64,000 bases of DNA from Hymenobacter sp. BT18 (GCF_012273015.1 NZ_CP050954.1:4256001-4320000), one strand, 5' to 3'; counted from the first letter of the stretch, positions 17,797-26,266 are shown. Notes: a model not told the origin generated them from the sequence alone. Program-made: numbers and translations.

Positions 17797-19689
17797 ATGG
17801 CTATCAAACTACCCTCCCTCCAGCGCCTTACTGCCGAAGCAGCCCGGGTGGCACGGCGCTTTCCTCTCACGCTGCTGTGTGCCTTCGTGCTGTGCGGAGT
17901 TGGCCTCTACGTTATTGACCTCGACAATGAGGCCGAGCAAAACGTGCAATGGCTTTTTCCGGCCCTGTCGGCTGCCGGGCTGGGTCTTTCGCTCACGCTG
18001 GCCCTGGCTCTCACGGCCGAGCGGTACCACTGGCGACCAGGGCTGCGCTGGGGCAGCCTAGCTGGGGCATTGGGGCTGTTGGGCTTGTGGTTTGGCTTGG
18101 CGCCCGCTCAGCTGGATACCACTTGGGGAATACGGCTGGCGCTGCTGCTGCTGGCGTTACACTTGGCCGTAGCGGCCGGACCCTACGTCTCGGAGTTGCG
18201 CGGGCGGGCCGATACACCGGGCTTCTGGCGCTACAACGAAACCCTGTTTCTGCGCATTCTCACGGCCGGCTTGTATTCCGGCGTCCTGTTTGTGGGTTGT
18301 TCCCTGGCTCTGGTGGCCATTGATAACCTGTTCGATGTAAAGGTGAACGAGCGGCTTTACGCTTACCTGTTCGTGGTGCTGGCAACGGTATTCAACACGT
18401 GGTTTTTCCTGGCCGGTGTTCCCCGGAATTTTGACGAGCTGGAACAGGAGGCCGTTTATCCCAAGGGCCTCAAGCTGTTCACGCAGTTTGTGCTGCTGCC
18501 CCTGGTGGTGCTGTACCTGGTGATTCTGTATGCCTATCTGGCGCGCATCGTGGGGCTCTGGACGCTGCCCAAAGGCTGGGTTTCCACGCTGATCCTGGCG
18601 CTGGCCGTAGCGGGCATTTTCGCGCTGCTGCTGATTCACCCCATCCGGCAGGCCGCCGAAAATACCTGGATCCGGACTTTTGCCCGCTGGTTTTACCTGG
18701 CGCTGTTTCCGCTTCTGGGACTACTAGCCGTGGCTATTGGCACCCGCGTTGGGGAATATGGCGTGACGGAAGAGCGGTACATTGTGCTGGTGCTGGCCGC
18801 CTGGCTTTTCTGCATGGCCATCTACTTTCTGGTGCGCCGGGGGCAAGGCATCATCTGGATTCCGGCCTCGTTGGCGCTGGTGGCCTTTCTAGCGGCCGTA
18901 GGCCCTCTTAGTGCCTTTGCCGTTGCCCAGCGCAGTCAGCGTGGGCAGCTGCGCGAAATCAGCCTCCGGTACAAGCTGCTAAAAGATGGCAAGCTGGACG
19001 ACGCCGGTGCAAGAGTGATGACGCTGCCTTTCGCAGTGCGTCAGCGCATTTCGTCCATCTTCTACTTCTTCGCCGAGCGAAATGCTGCCGAGCAGCTGCA
19101 GCCTTTATTTACCGCTTCGCTGCAGCTCCCGGATTCCTTGCTGGCCGGCACAAAATGGGAGCGAGTACAATGGCAGTCCAATCGGTTGTTTACTATCAGC
19201 CTGCTAGCCTGGACCGACTCAGAGGCTACTGACCAAGCCCAGGAAATTTCAGCCTCTTTTGCCGCCGATGCGACGGAATACTTGAAGCTGGGAGACGGAC
19301 GTTATTGGTGGGCCAATGTGCGCTTTACCCAGTATACTCATGATTCAACCGACAAGGTTGTGGCCACGGCTTCCGTGCGGGAAGGCTCGTTCCGGCTACG
19401 CACCCAGGAACGTGGCCGTACATTGCTGCTGGAGCAGCTGGGAGCCAATCAACGCTGGCAACCGCGCCTCTCGGTGTTTCCCGGCCGCGTAGCCGACTCG
19501 CTGGCTCGCCAGCACGGCCACAATCAGCGCACATACTTGCAACTGCCAGCTACGAACCTCACGCTACGAGCCACGGCCGGTAACATCCGCTTCCAGCTGT
19601 TTATGAGGGAACTCACTCGCCATCAGCAGCAGAACACCGTAGGTTATGACTTAGAAGGCCAGGCCTTGCTGGAAATAGCTCAGCCCTAA
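17797..19689 (+). CDS. DUF4153 membrane protein
   Basis: The protein is about 630 residues from 'MAIKLPSLQRLTAEAARVA'. Its first 390 residues hold about ten to twelve membrane segments, including 'GVLFVGCSLALVAIDNLF' and 'NTWFFLAGVPRNFDELE', typical of DUF4153. The rest is a soluble domain beginning 'RYKLLKDGKLDDAG', a common C-terminal half in Bacteroidota members. Function is unknown. ATG 17797 was chosen over an in-frame TTG seven codons earlier. Confidence 0.82.
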   Translation: MAIKLPSLQRLTAEAARVARRFPLTLLCAFVLCGVGLYVIDLDNEAEQNVQWLFPALSAAGLGLSLTLALALTAERYHWRPGLRWGSLAGALGLLGLWFGLAPAQLDTTWGIRLALLLLALHLAVAAGPYVSELRGRADTPGFWRYNETLFLRILTAGLYSGVLFVGCSLALVAIDNLFDVKVNERLYAYLFVVLATVFNTWFFLAGVPRNFDELEQEAVYPKGLKLFTQFVLLPLVVLYLVILYAYLARIVGLWTLPKGWVSTLILALAVAGIFALLLIHPIRQAAENTWIRTFARWFYLALFPLLGLLAVAIGTRVGEYGVTEERYIVLVLAAWLFCMAIYFLVRRGQGIIWIPASLALVAFLAAVGPLSAFAVAQRSQRGQLREISLRYKLLKDGKLDDAGARVMTLPFAVRQRISSIFYFFAERNAAEQLQPLFTASLQLPDSLLAGTKWERVQWQSNRLFTISLLAWTDSEATDQAQEISASFAADATEYLKLGDGRYWWANVRFTQYTHDSTDKVVATASVREGSFRLRTQERGRTLLLEQLGANQRWQPRLSVFPGRVADSLARQHGHNQRTYLQLPATNLTLRATAGNIRFQLFMRELTRHQQQNTVGYDLEGQALLEIAQP

Positions 19690-19694
19690 AACGT

Positions 19695-19723
19695 CAACCG
19701 CCCGACCAATGGCCGAGCGGTTG
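19695..19723. terminator. Hairpin between DUF4153 and guaA
   Basis: CAACCGC pairs with GCGGTTG with a partly paired interior. There is no T-run on either side, so it is only a terminator candidate for the converging genes. Confidence 0.4.
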
Positions 19724-19839
19724 GTAATGTCTACAAGTATGCTTCAGGTTGGCTAGGCAGCGCAACTCGCGCATTAGGACAGTAAAGCCAGCCGAATGGC
19801 GCGGGGCGGCGCCCCGCTACTGCCCGCGAACCGTCCCCA

Positions 19840-19868
19840 AAATCCGCGAAATCCGCCCAAATCCGTGG
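19840..19868. repeat. Short tandem repeat AAATCCGC-like x3
   Basis: Three successive AATCCG units spaced 9-10 bases apart abut the guaA stop codon. This is probably an intergenic repeat remnant. Confidence 0.5.
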
Positions 19869-19871
19869 TTT

Positions 19872-21404
19872 CTATTCCCACTCAATCGTCGCTGGGGGCT
19901 TGGAGCTGATATCGTACACCACGCGGTTGATGCCGCGCACCTGGTTGATGATTTTGTTGCTCACTTCGGCCAGGAACTCGTAGGGGAGGTGGGCCCAGTC
20001 GGCCGTCATGCCGTCTACGCTGGTTACGGCGCGCAGGGCTACCACCCGCTCGTAGGTTCGCTCGTCGCCCATCACGCCCACGCTTTGCACCGGCAGCAGC
20101 ATCACGCCGGCCTGCCATACTTTCTCGTAGAGGCCGTGCTCTTTCAGGCCGTTGATGAAGATGGCGTCGGCGCGCTGGAGCAGGTCTACTTTCTCGGGCG
20201 TAATATCGCCCAGGATGCGGATGCCCAGGCCGGGGCCGGGGAAGGGGTGGCGGTGCAGAATATTTACCGGCAGCTCCAGGGTATGGCCTACTTCCCGCAC
20301 CTCGTCCTTGAACAAGGCCCGCAGCGGCTCCACAATGCGCAGGTTCATCTTCTCGGGCAGGCCGCCTACGTTGTGGTGGCTTTTGATGGTCACGGCCGGG
20401 CCTTTCACCGACACCGACTCAATGACGTCGGGGTAGATGGTGCCCTGGGCCAGCCAGCGGGCCCCTTCTACTTTCTGGGCTTCGCGGTCGAATACTTCAA
20501 TAAAGGTGCGGCCAATGGCTTTGCGCTTCAGCTCGGGGTCGGTGAGGCCGGTGAGGGCCGCGTAGAACTCTTGGGAAGCATCCACACCGCGTACGTTCAG
20601 CCCCAGGTCTTTGTAGGAGTGGAGTACGTCTTCGTACTCATCCTTACGCAGCAGGCCGTTGTTCACGAAAATGCCGTGCAGGCGCTTACCAATGGCCTTG
20701 TGCAATAGCAGCGCCGCCACTGAGGAGTCCACGCCGCCGGAAAGCCCCAGAATCACCTGGTCTTCTTCCCCGATAGTGCGCTGCAGAGTAGCGACCATCG
20801 AGTCCACGAAGTGCTCCGGCGTCCAGCTCTGGTCGAGCCCGCAGATGTTCACTACAAAGTTCTGCAGCAGGGTTTTGCCGTCGGTAGAGTGCGTTACTTC
20901 GGGGTGGAACTGGATGCCATAGGTTTCCTGCTCCGCAATTTTGAAGGCAGCCACGGCCACTTCTGGGGTGCTGGCAATGATGTCGAACCCTGCAGGCAGG
21001 CTCTTAATGGTGTCGCCGTGCGACATCCAGACCTGCGACTCGGTGGGCACGCCGTGGAGTAACGGCGACTCGTGGTTTACGCGGGCCAGGCGGGCGCGGC
21101 CGTACTCGCGAATGGTCGCGGGCAGCACTTCGCCGCCCTGCTGGTGGGCCAGCAGCTGGGCCCCGTAGCACACGCCCAGCACCGGCACCTGGCCCAGGTA
21201 GCGGCTCAGGTCGGGGTTGGGCGAGTCGGCGTCGCGCACGGAACAGGGGGAGCCCGAAAGCACCACGCCCCGAATATCCTCAGTGAGGTTCGGGGCGTGA
21301 TTATACGGATGGATTTCGCAGTAAACGTTCAGTTCCCGGATGCGTCGGGCAATGAGCTGGGTGTACTGCGACCCAAAATCGAGAATGAGAATCTGTTGAG
21401 GCAT
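19872..21404 (-). CDS. guaA: GMP synthase (glutamine-hydrolysing)
   Basis: The 510-residue protein from 'MPQQILILDFGSQYTQLIA' has the class-I glutamine amidotransferase domain with the catalytic Cys in 'PVLGVCYGAQLLA' and His/Glu in 'GIQFHPEVTHS'. The ATP-pyrophosphatase domain has the PP-loop 'LGLSGGVDSSVAA', and the C-terminal dimerisation domain ends 'SSKPPATIEWE'. It converts XMP to GMP. A TACCTTTG element on the - strand (21415 to 21408) sits only a few bases before the ATG, which would give a nearly leaderless mRNA if used. Confidence 0.97.
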   Translation of the reverse strand: MPQQILILDFGSQYTQLIARRIRELNVYCEIHPYNHAPNLTEDIRGVVLSGSPCSVRDADSPNPDLSRYLGQVPVLGVCYGAQLLAHQQGGEVLPATIREYGRARLARVNHESPLLHGVPTESQVWMSHGDTIKSLPAGFDIIASTPEVAVAAFKIAEQETYGIQFHPEVTHSTDGKTLLQNFVVNICGLDQSWTPEHFVDSMVATLQRTIGEEDQVILGLSGGVDSSVAALLLHKAIGKRLHGIFVNNGLLRKDEYEDVLHSYKDLGLNVRGVDASQEFYAALTGLTDPELKRKAIGRTFIEVFDREAQKVEGARWLAQGTIYPDVIESVSVKGPAVTIKSHHNVGGLPEKMNLRIVEPLRALFKDEVREVGHTLELPVNILHRHPFPGPGLGIRILGDITPEKVDLLQRADAIFINGLKEHGLYEKVWQAGVMLLPVQSVGVMGDERTYERVVALRAVTSVDGMTADWAHLPYEFLAEVSNKIINQVRGINRVVYDISSKPPATIEWE

Positions 21405-21636
21405 GGGCAAAGGTAAAACGCAGATTGCAGACCTAACACTGCCTGCGAGCATTCCGCGGGAAGAATATTTAGCCGCCGGCTGATGCTACCGTTACAGTGG
21501 AGTTGTCACAACGTACCGACAAATACCGGGATTTTCCTGCTGCCCAGCCCCAGTGCATGGCTTTTGCACAATGGTTATAGGAAATGTGCAAGTTTTTGCA
21601 TCCAGGGTACTTGTCACGGGAAGGTCACAATCTGCC

Positions 21637-21667
21637 TTGATGCAGGCATCCGGTACGTGCACCTTTG
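21637..21667 (+). promoter_or_regulatory. Promoter of the 21703 gene
   Basis: TTG at 21637-21639 and CACCTTTG at 21660-21667 (one mismatch to TAnnTTTG) are separated by 20 bases, the usual Bacteroidota spacing, 35 bases before the ATG. Confidence 0.55.
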
Positions 21668-21702
21668 TTCCGTTCCCTGTCTCACTAACCCCTTTGTCCG
21701 CC

Positions 21703-22164
21703 ATGCGTTACGCTACTCTCGTTCTCGGTTTACTAGGGTTTGCGCTGCCAATCGGAGCAGCCCAGGCCCAGACTGCCACGCCAGCTCCGGAGCCCACTAC
21801 GGCCACCATGGCGGCGGTACTGAAGCCCACTACGCCGCCCGATGAAATCCGGGACCCGGTACTGAGCAGTGAAGAAGAAATCACAGCGGATGCGGTGCTG
21901 GCCGCCCCAGCCCCCGAAAAAGTTACCCTCACCGGGCGGGTGATGGACGAGGATAGCCAGCCCCTGATTGGCGCTACCGTGTACGTGCGGGGGGCCGGTG
22001 TGGCCGCCAGCACCGATGCCAAAGGCTTCTACACCCTGCAGGTGCCGGCCGGCGTAAACAAGCTCCTCTTCAGCTACGGGGGCTACGTCGACAAGGAAAT
22101 TGATGCCAGCAACTACCTGCCCGTAAATGTGAGCCTGGCGCCGCAGGCTGATAAAAAGAAATAA
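21703..22164 (+). CDS. Secreted protein with carboxypeptidase-regulatory-like domain
   Basis: From 'MRYATLVLGLLGFALPIGAAQAQ' this 153-residue protein has a signal peptide, a Pro/Thr/Ala-rich linker and a CarboxypepD_reg-like beta-sandwich ('VTLTGRVMDEDSQPLIGATV ... GFYTLQVPAG'), as found at the N-terminus of TonB receptors. Here the domain stands alone, with a Lys-rich end. It is probably a small periplasmic or surface protein; its partner is unknown. ATG 21703 was chosen because it starts the signal peptide and follows the promoter. Confidence 0.72.
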   Translation: MRYATLVLGLLGFALPIGAAQAQTATPAPEPTTATMAAVLKPTTPPDEIRDPVLSSEEEITADAVLAAPAPEKVTLTGRVMDEDSQPLIGATVYVRGAGVAASTDAKGFYTLQVPAGVNKLLFSYGGYVDKEIDASNYLPVNVSLAPQADKKK

Positions 22165-22217
22165 CCGGCCTGGCCTTTTTCGGGCCGGCCTTCAATCTGA
22201 CGCTACGAAAACAAACC

Positions 22218-22245
22218 AAAAGGAGCACGCAGGTGCTCCTTTTTT
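22218..22245 (+). terminator. Intrinsic terminator
   Basis: AGGAGCAC and GTGCTCCT form a perfect 8-bp stem around GCAG, extended by AAA/TTT and followed by a T-run. Confidence 0.88.
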
Positions 22246-22297
22246 GGCTTCTGCCTCAGCTACATGGCCTGGGTTTGGAGTTAAAACAGAAAAAACC

Positions 22298-22329
22298 TTG
22301 CACCGGCCCGGAATCCGTGCGTATATTTG
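22298..22329 (+). promoter_or_regulatory. Promoter of the SRP RNA gene
   Basis: TTG (22298-22300), a 21-base spacer and TATATTTG (22322-22329), an exact TAnnTTTG match. The RNA starts about six bases later. Confidence 0.8.
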
Positions 22330-22334
22330 CAACG

Positions 22335-22430
22335 GCGAATCAGTACGACCAGCTCCTGCTGAACTCCCCCAGGACCGGAAGGTAGCAAGGGTAGGCGGTT
22401 GAGCGGTGCGATATTGGTTCGCTTTTTTTT
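22335..22430 (+). ncRNA. ffs: Small signal recognition particle RNA (4.5S-like)
   Basis: The conserved SRP domain-IV hairpin is visible: the asymmetric loop strand AGGACCGGAAGGTAGCAAGG with its GGAA tetraloop. Outer helices close the molecule: GCGAATCA at the 5' end pairs with TTGGTTCGC at the 3' end. The gene has a strong Bacteroidota promoter directly upstream and ends in a run of eight T. The length of about 88-96 nt fits the short bacterial form without an Alu domain. The RNA scaffolds Ffh for targeting membrane proteins. Confidence 0.93.
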
Positions 22431-22476
22431 GTCCATGCCCCAACGAAACCGCGCGCGGCGTTTGCCCGCAATCGGT

Positions 22477-22484
22477 TAGCTTTG
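22477..22484 (+). promoter_or_regulatory. -7 element upstream of the aldolase gene
   Basis: TAGCTTTG is an exact TAnnTTTG match, 27 bases before the ATG. Confidence 0.6.
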
Positions 22485-22511
22485 GGGCATTGTTTTTTTC
22501 AAACTGTTCGC

Positions 22512-23168
22512 ATGAAGTTTTTCATTGATACGGCCAACCTGCGCGAAATCCAGGAAGCAGTAGAGCTAGGCGTCCTCGACGGCGTAACGACCAACCCGTC
22601 CTTAATGGCTAAGGAAGGCATCAAAGGCACGGATGCCGTGATGAGCCACTACCGCCAGATCTGCGAGCTGGTGGAAGGCGACGTATCGGCTGAGGTAATT
22701 GCGACGGATTTTGAAGGCATCATCCGGGAAGGGGAGGCGCTGGCCGAGCTGCACCCCAACATTGTGGTGAAGGTACCCATGATTCGGGACGGCGTGAAGG
22801 CCATCCGCTACTTCTCCGATAAAGGCATTAAAACCAACTGCACGCTCATCTTCTCGGCCGGGCAGGCGCTGCTGGCCGCCAAAGCCGGAGCCACCTACGT
22901 TTCGCCCTTTGTGGGCCGGCTCGATGACATCGGCCACGACGGCCTGCAGCTGGTGCAGCAGATTGTAGACATCTTCTCCAATTACGGCTACCCCACGCAG
23001 GTGCTGGCGGCCTCGGTGCGCCACGTACCCCACCTCATTCAGTGCGCTGAGTTGGGTGCCGACGTGGTAACCTGCCCGCTCAACGTCATTACCGGGCTGC
23101 TCAACCACCCCCTCACGGACAAAGGACTGGCTACCTTCCTGGCCGATCATAAGAAAGTAAATTCTTAA
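22512..23168 (+). CDS. fsa: Fructose-6-phosphate aldolase / transaldolase-like
   Basis: The protein is 218 residues from 'MKFFIDTANLREIQEAVELG', the usual length of the short TalC/FSA class. 'DGVTTNPSLMAKEG', 'NIVVKVPM' and 'INCTLIFS'-like 'KTNCTLIFSAGQALLAA' carry the Schiff-base Lys region of the family. It cleaves or transfers a dihydroxyacetone unit in central carbon metabolism. The shorter start was chosen because it opens the conserved strand. The stop codon is the first three bases of a long inverted repeat. Confidence 0.9.
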   Translation: MKFFIDTANLREIQEAVELGVLDGVTTNPSLMAKEGIKGTDAVMSHYRQICELVEGDVSAEVIATDFEGIIREGEALAELHPNIVVKVPMIRDGVKAIRYFSDKGIKTNCTLIFSAGQALLAAKAGATYVSPFVGRLDDIGHDGLQLVQQIVDIFSNYGYPTQVLAASVRHVPHLIQCAELGADVVTCPLNVITGLLNHPLTDKGLATFLADHKKVNS

Positions 23169-23247
23169 TGTGCTGATGTGGTTGAATGTGCTAAGGTGTT
23201 AATTTACAATCGAGAGCATTAGCACATTCAATCACATCAGCACATTA
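23166..23247. repeat. Long inverted repeat, TGTGCTGATGTG type
   Basis: Arms of 29 bases (23166-23194 and 23219-23247) are complementary with one G:T exception, around a 24-base loop. The left arm starts with the fsa stop codon. A partial degenerate copy is at 8053. It could end the fsa transcript as a very stable hairpin, though there is no T-run. Confidence 0.88.
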
Positions 23248-23261
23248 GCACATTGACCTAG

Positions 23262-23471
23262 ATGTACATCATCAAAGTAAAAGGCAAGGCCAAGATTCCG
23301 GACTACATCCAGCTGCGCGACGAAAACTTCGTGCTCATTGCGTACTTCCGCGCCGACCGTCCCCTGAAAGATCTGCATCGGTACGGGCTGGAAGGCAAGG
23401 AAGTACCCCTGGCCTCCGTCATCGAGCAACTTGAGTTTGGCAAGCTGCAGAAACTGACCTTAGGGTCTTAG
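23262..23471 (+). CDS. Small hypothetical protein (69 aa)
   Basis: The 69-residue soluble protein 'MYIIKVKGKAKIPDYIQLRD...' has an alternating beta-like N-terminal half and a helical C-terminal half, no signal peptide and no cysteine. I do not recognise the family. The ATG is preceded by the inverted repeat at 23166, and its stop falls within another repeat arm. It lies between fsa and the ftsE-like gene on the same strand. Coding is supported by codon usage like its neighbours. Confidence 0.65.
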   Translation: MYIIKVKGKAKIPDYIQLRDENFVLIAYFRADRPLKDLHRYGLEGKEVPLASVIEQLEFGKLQKLTLGS

Positions 23472-23584
23472 GGCTTAGGTGGCAAGGGCCTGAATGGCGT
23501 TCTGTTAGCCACCGGCTTGCTGCACCTTTGAACCTTATCCAGGATCCGAACTACCAAGACTCTCGTTCCTAATTCCTAAGTCCC
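23463..23584. repeat. Imperfect inverted repeat, CTTAG type
   Basis: GGGTCTTAGGGCTTAGG (23463-23479) is the imperfect complement (14 of 17) of CCTAATTCCTAAGTCCC (23568-23584). The element resembles the CTTAGAAGTTAGAG repeat at 46836. The left arm contains the stop codon of the small gene. Confidence 0.6.
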
Positions 23585-23598
23585 TCAGCCGTAACCGC

Positions 23599-24291
23599 AT
23601 GGCCGTAATAGAGCTCCACGACGCGTATATCATGCAGGAGGTGAATACCGTGCTGCAAAAGGTGTCGTTTCGGCTGGAAAAGGGCGAGTTTGCGTACCTG
23701 GTGGGCCGTACGGGTTCCGGCAAAAGCTCCTTGCTGAAAACACTCTACGCCGATCTGCCCCTGGGCGGAGGCACCGGCACCGTAGCGGACGTGCCCCTGC
23801 AACGGCTCAGCCGCAGCCAAGTGCCGCAGCTACGGCGCAAGCTGGGTATCATCTTTCAGGATTTTCAACTACTCTTTGACCGCTCCGTTGCCGACAACCT
23901 GCTGTTTGTGCTGAACGCTACCGGCTGGACCGGGAAGGCCCGCAAAAAACAACGCATTTCGGAAGTGCTGATGCGCGTGGGCCTGGCCAACGTAGCCGGC
24001 AAAATGCCCCACCAGCTTTCCGGCGGCGAGCAGCAGCGGGTGGTAATTGCCCGCGCTCTGCTCAACGAGCCCCTGCTGCTGCTGGCCGATGAGCCCACTG
24101 GCAACCTCGACCCTGATGTAGCCGACAGCATCATGCGGCTGTTTGTGGAAATCAACCACGCGGGCACGGCCGTACTAATGGCTACGCACAACTACCCGCT
24201 GCTCCGCCAATACCCGCAACGCATTCTGCAATGCAAAGACGGCCACCTGCTGGACTCCGCTACGGCCAACCTGGAGCTGAGCGGCCGTTAA
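23599..24291 (+). CDS. ftsE: FtsE-like ABC transporter ATP-binding protein
   Basis: This 230-residue ATPase has Walker A 'GRTGSGKSSL' (about 36-45), Q-loop 'IIFQDFQLL', signature 'LSGGEQQRVVIARAL' and Walker B 'LLLADEPTGNLDP', followed by the H-loop 'MATHNYPLL'. The 'ADEPTGNLDP' form and size match FtsE/LolD-type ATPases. With FtsX it would regulate peptidoglycan hydrolysis at division; no ftsX is next to it, so a LolD-like or other partner is possible. Confidence 0.82.
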   Translation: MAVIELHDAYIMQEVNTVLQKVSFRLEKGEFAYLVGRTGSGKSSLLKTLYADLPLGGGTGTVADVPLQRLSRSQVPQLRRKLGIIFQDFQLLFDRSVADNLLFVLNATGWTGKARKKQRISEVLMRVGLANVAGKMPHQLSGGEQQRVVIARALLNEPLLLLADEPTGNLDPDVADSIMRLFVEINHAGTAVLMATHNYPLLRQYPQRILQCKDGHLLDSATANLELSGR

Positions 24292-24327
24292 GCTCCAGGT
24301 TGTATCAGTTACCCTAGCTTTTCGTTC

Positions 24328-25239
24328 ATGTCTGGCCTGTCGGTTCTGCTACCTATCTATAACCGGGATGTGACCCGGCTGGTAGAGATGCTGGCACAAC
24401 AAGCTCGTCAGTGGCCCGGCCCCGTGGAAATTCTGTGCTTCGACGACGGTTCTGAGGACGCGGTGCGGGCTCTGAACCGACCCATGGTCGCGTGGGCGGG
24501 GGTTGTCTACCACGAACTACCGGCAAATATTGGCCGCTCAGCTATCCGGAACCGGCTGGCGGCGGCGGCTCAGCACCCCTGGCTGTTGCTGCTGGATAAT
24601 AATATTTCCCTGCCGGACGACCAGTTTCTGGCCCGCTACGCCACGGCCCTCGCCACGGCACCGGTGCTGGTAGGCGGCACAACCTATGCTGCCGAAGCCC
24701 CAACCGGGCCCCAACTGTTGCGCTGGCATTACGGCCGCCTGCGCGAAGCCCGCGCCGCGAAGAGCCGCCAACGGCAGCCCTATGCGCAGTTCAACCTGAA
24801 AAATGTGCTGATGCGCGCCGATGTGTTTCGCGGCATCGGGCTGGATGAGCACCTCACGCGCTATGGCCACGAGGACACCAAGCTGGGCTGGGCGCTGCAG
24901 GAACAGCAGGTACACGTACACCACCTCGATAACCCCGTCCTCCACGATGCCCTGGAGCCAGCGGCGGAGTTCCTGCGCAAGTCGCGGCAGGCGGTGCTCA
25001 ACCTCGCGCAACTGTATCGGGCCGAAGGACTGGGCACCGATACTAAGCTCCTGCGCTCGGCTTTGCGCCTTCGTAAGATGGGCCTCGACCAGGCGTTCTG
25101 CCGGGGGTTTGCGCTGGTGCAGCGCCGGGTGCGCCGACAGCTGCTGCAAGGCGTACCGGGAAGCTTACGGCAGTTCGACGCGCTGAAGCTCTACTGGCTG
25201 CTCCTGGCCCTCGGCCGCACCAGGAAAGTAGTTAGCTGA
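24328..25239 (+). CDS. Glycosyltransferase family 2
   Basis: This 303-residue GT-A enzyme starts 'MSGLSVLLPIYNRDVTRLV', has the nucleotide-sugar-binding 'CFDDGS' (about 37), 'NIGRSAIRNRLA' (about 70) and a metal-binding-like 'LLLLDNNISLP' (about 85, DNN in place of the usual DxD). 'GLDEHLTRYGHEDTKLGWAL' is the typical acceptor-site ED motif. It transfers a sugar to an unknown acceptor, probably a lipid or surface glycan. It lies 36 bases after the ftsE-like gene and may be co-transcribed. Confidence 0.87.
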   Translation: MSGLSVLLPIYNRDVTRLVEMLAQQARQWPGPVEILCFDDGSEDAVRALNRPMVAWAGVVYHELPANIGRSAIRNRLAAAAQHPWLLLLDNNISLPDDQFLARYATALATAPVLVGGTTYAAEAPTGPQLLRWHYGRLREARAAKSRQRQPYAQFNLKNVLMRADVFRGIGLDEHLTRYGHEDTKLGWALQEQQVHVHHLDNPVLHDALEPAAEFLRKSRQAVLNLAQLYRAEGLGTDTKLLRSALRLRKMGLDQAFCRGFALVQRRVRRQLLQGVPGSLRQFDALKLYWLLLALGRTRKVVS

Positions 25240-25281
25240 TGGCGCTTTCCTGTTAGCCACGACAGCCTACGCCTAAAAACA

Positions 25282-25310
25282 AACCGCCAGCCCCGTAGAG
25301 GCTGGCGGTT
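25282..25310 (-). terminator. Intrinsic terminator, - strand
   Basis: AACCGCCAGCC and GGCTGGCGGTT form an 11-bp stem. On the - strand it is followed by TGTTTTTAG, so it serves the lipoprotein gene; the + side lacks a T-run. Confidence 0.75.
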
Positions 25311-25369
25311 GAAACACGATATACAATAGGCGAACGGCGAAGCGCCATTGGCTAGGAGCTAACAGAAAG

Positions 25370-26266
25370 CTAGTCGTTGTCGGTATTCTTCACTTCCGAC
25401 TTCACTTCCTTGTAGCCTTCCTTGGTTTTCTCGCCTACTTTTTTGGCGGCATTACCGATTTTCTGGCCTACAGTTTTACCGGCATCTTTCACGTCAGAAG
25501 CGGTGTTACTGGCGGCTTGGCCTACTTTGCTGCGCTCATCGGCCGTTTCAGCGCTTAATTCCTTCGCCTCACCACTCACGGCGTCGGCGCCCTGGGCCGT
25601 GCGGGCCTCAGCTTTGTCGTACGACTTGAAGGCCGCGTACTTCAGCTTTTCCTTCTGAATTTCGGCCAAATCTTTGGCTGAAATGTCGCCTTTGATTTTA
25701 TCGTAGGCCTCATCAAGGGCACGCCACTCAGCATTGATGTTGCGCCAGTCGTCGATGTCGTACTGGTTTTCGTTGGCTTTGATGTTGTTCACGAAGGCCT
25801 CATAGGTAGCGCGGGCATTGGCGGCCGTAATCTGGGCAGCAGGGGAGGAGGGCTTGTAGTATTTGCCCAGCTTGATAGGCGTGCCCGAAGACGCCGAAGC
25901 CCCGGCGCGGCTGCTCCAGGCGGCGGCGCGCTTGTCGTACGCCGTAGTGTAGCGGGTTTTCAACTGGTCGTACTCGGTGCGGCGGGCCTCATCCCAGCTC
26001 GACATACCGGCTTCGGCAGCGGCTACGCGGGCATCATAATCGGCCTTCAGCTGGGTAGTTTCCTGGTTCCACTGCTCTTCGGTTTTGTCGCCCACCATTT
26101 CGGCGTTGGTTTCGGCGTTGGTTACAAAGGTGCGGAAATCGGAATAAGCCTGTTCGCTATCCTGAGCAACTTCGGCTTTTTCGGTTCGGGAGCAGCTTGT
26201 TTGCGTCATGGCGCCGGTCAGCAGCAATGCAGCCAGCGCGGGTAGGGTGATGAATTTTTTCAACAT
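25370..26266 (-). CDS. Putative lipoprotein with LEA-like tail
   Basis: This 298-residue protein has a lipoprotein-like signal ('LLLTGAMTQTSCSRTEK', Cys about 25) and a charged helical body (30-230) resembling DUF6565 proteins of Bacteroidota (a family I recall with moderate certainty). The C-terminal tail repeats 'VKDAGKTVGQKIGNAAKKVG / EKTKEGYKEVKSEVKN', an amphipathic 11-residue-like pattern seen in LEA and apolipoprotein-like helices. A role in envelope or desiccation stress is possible but only inferred. Confidence 0.65.
   Translation of the reverse strand: MLKKFITLPALAALLLTGAMTQTSCSRTEKAEVAQDSEQAYSDFRTFVTNAETNAEMVGDKTEEQWNQETTQLKADYDARVAAAEAGMSSWDEARRTEYDQLKTRYTTAYDKRAAAWSSRAGASASSGTPIKLGKYYKPSSPAAQITAANARATYEAFVNNIKANENQYDIDDWRNINAEWRALDEAYDKIKGDISAKDLAEIQKEKLKYAAFKSYDKAEARTAQGADAVSGEAKELSAETADERSKVGQAASNTASDVKDAGKTVGQKIGNAAKKVGEKTKEGYKEVKSEVKNTDND

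Noticed and set aside
17776..17797. TTG start for the DUF4153 gene
   Set aside because: The seven extra residues are not conserved, and an ATG opens the expected N-terminus.
19749..20708. 319-codon ORF on + opposite guaA
   Set aside because: It is the antisense shadow of a certain gene, produced by high GC at third positions.
24112..24292. Possibility that the FtsE-like gene has lost a fused FtsX
   Set aside because: The frame ends cleanly after a complete ATPase domain, and the next gene is an intact glycosyltransferase, so there is no sign of a broken permease.
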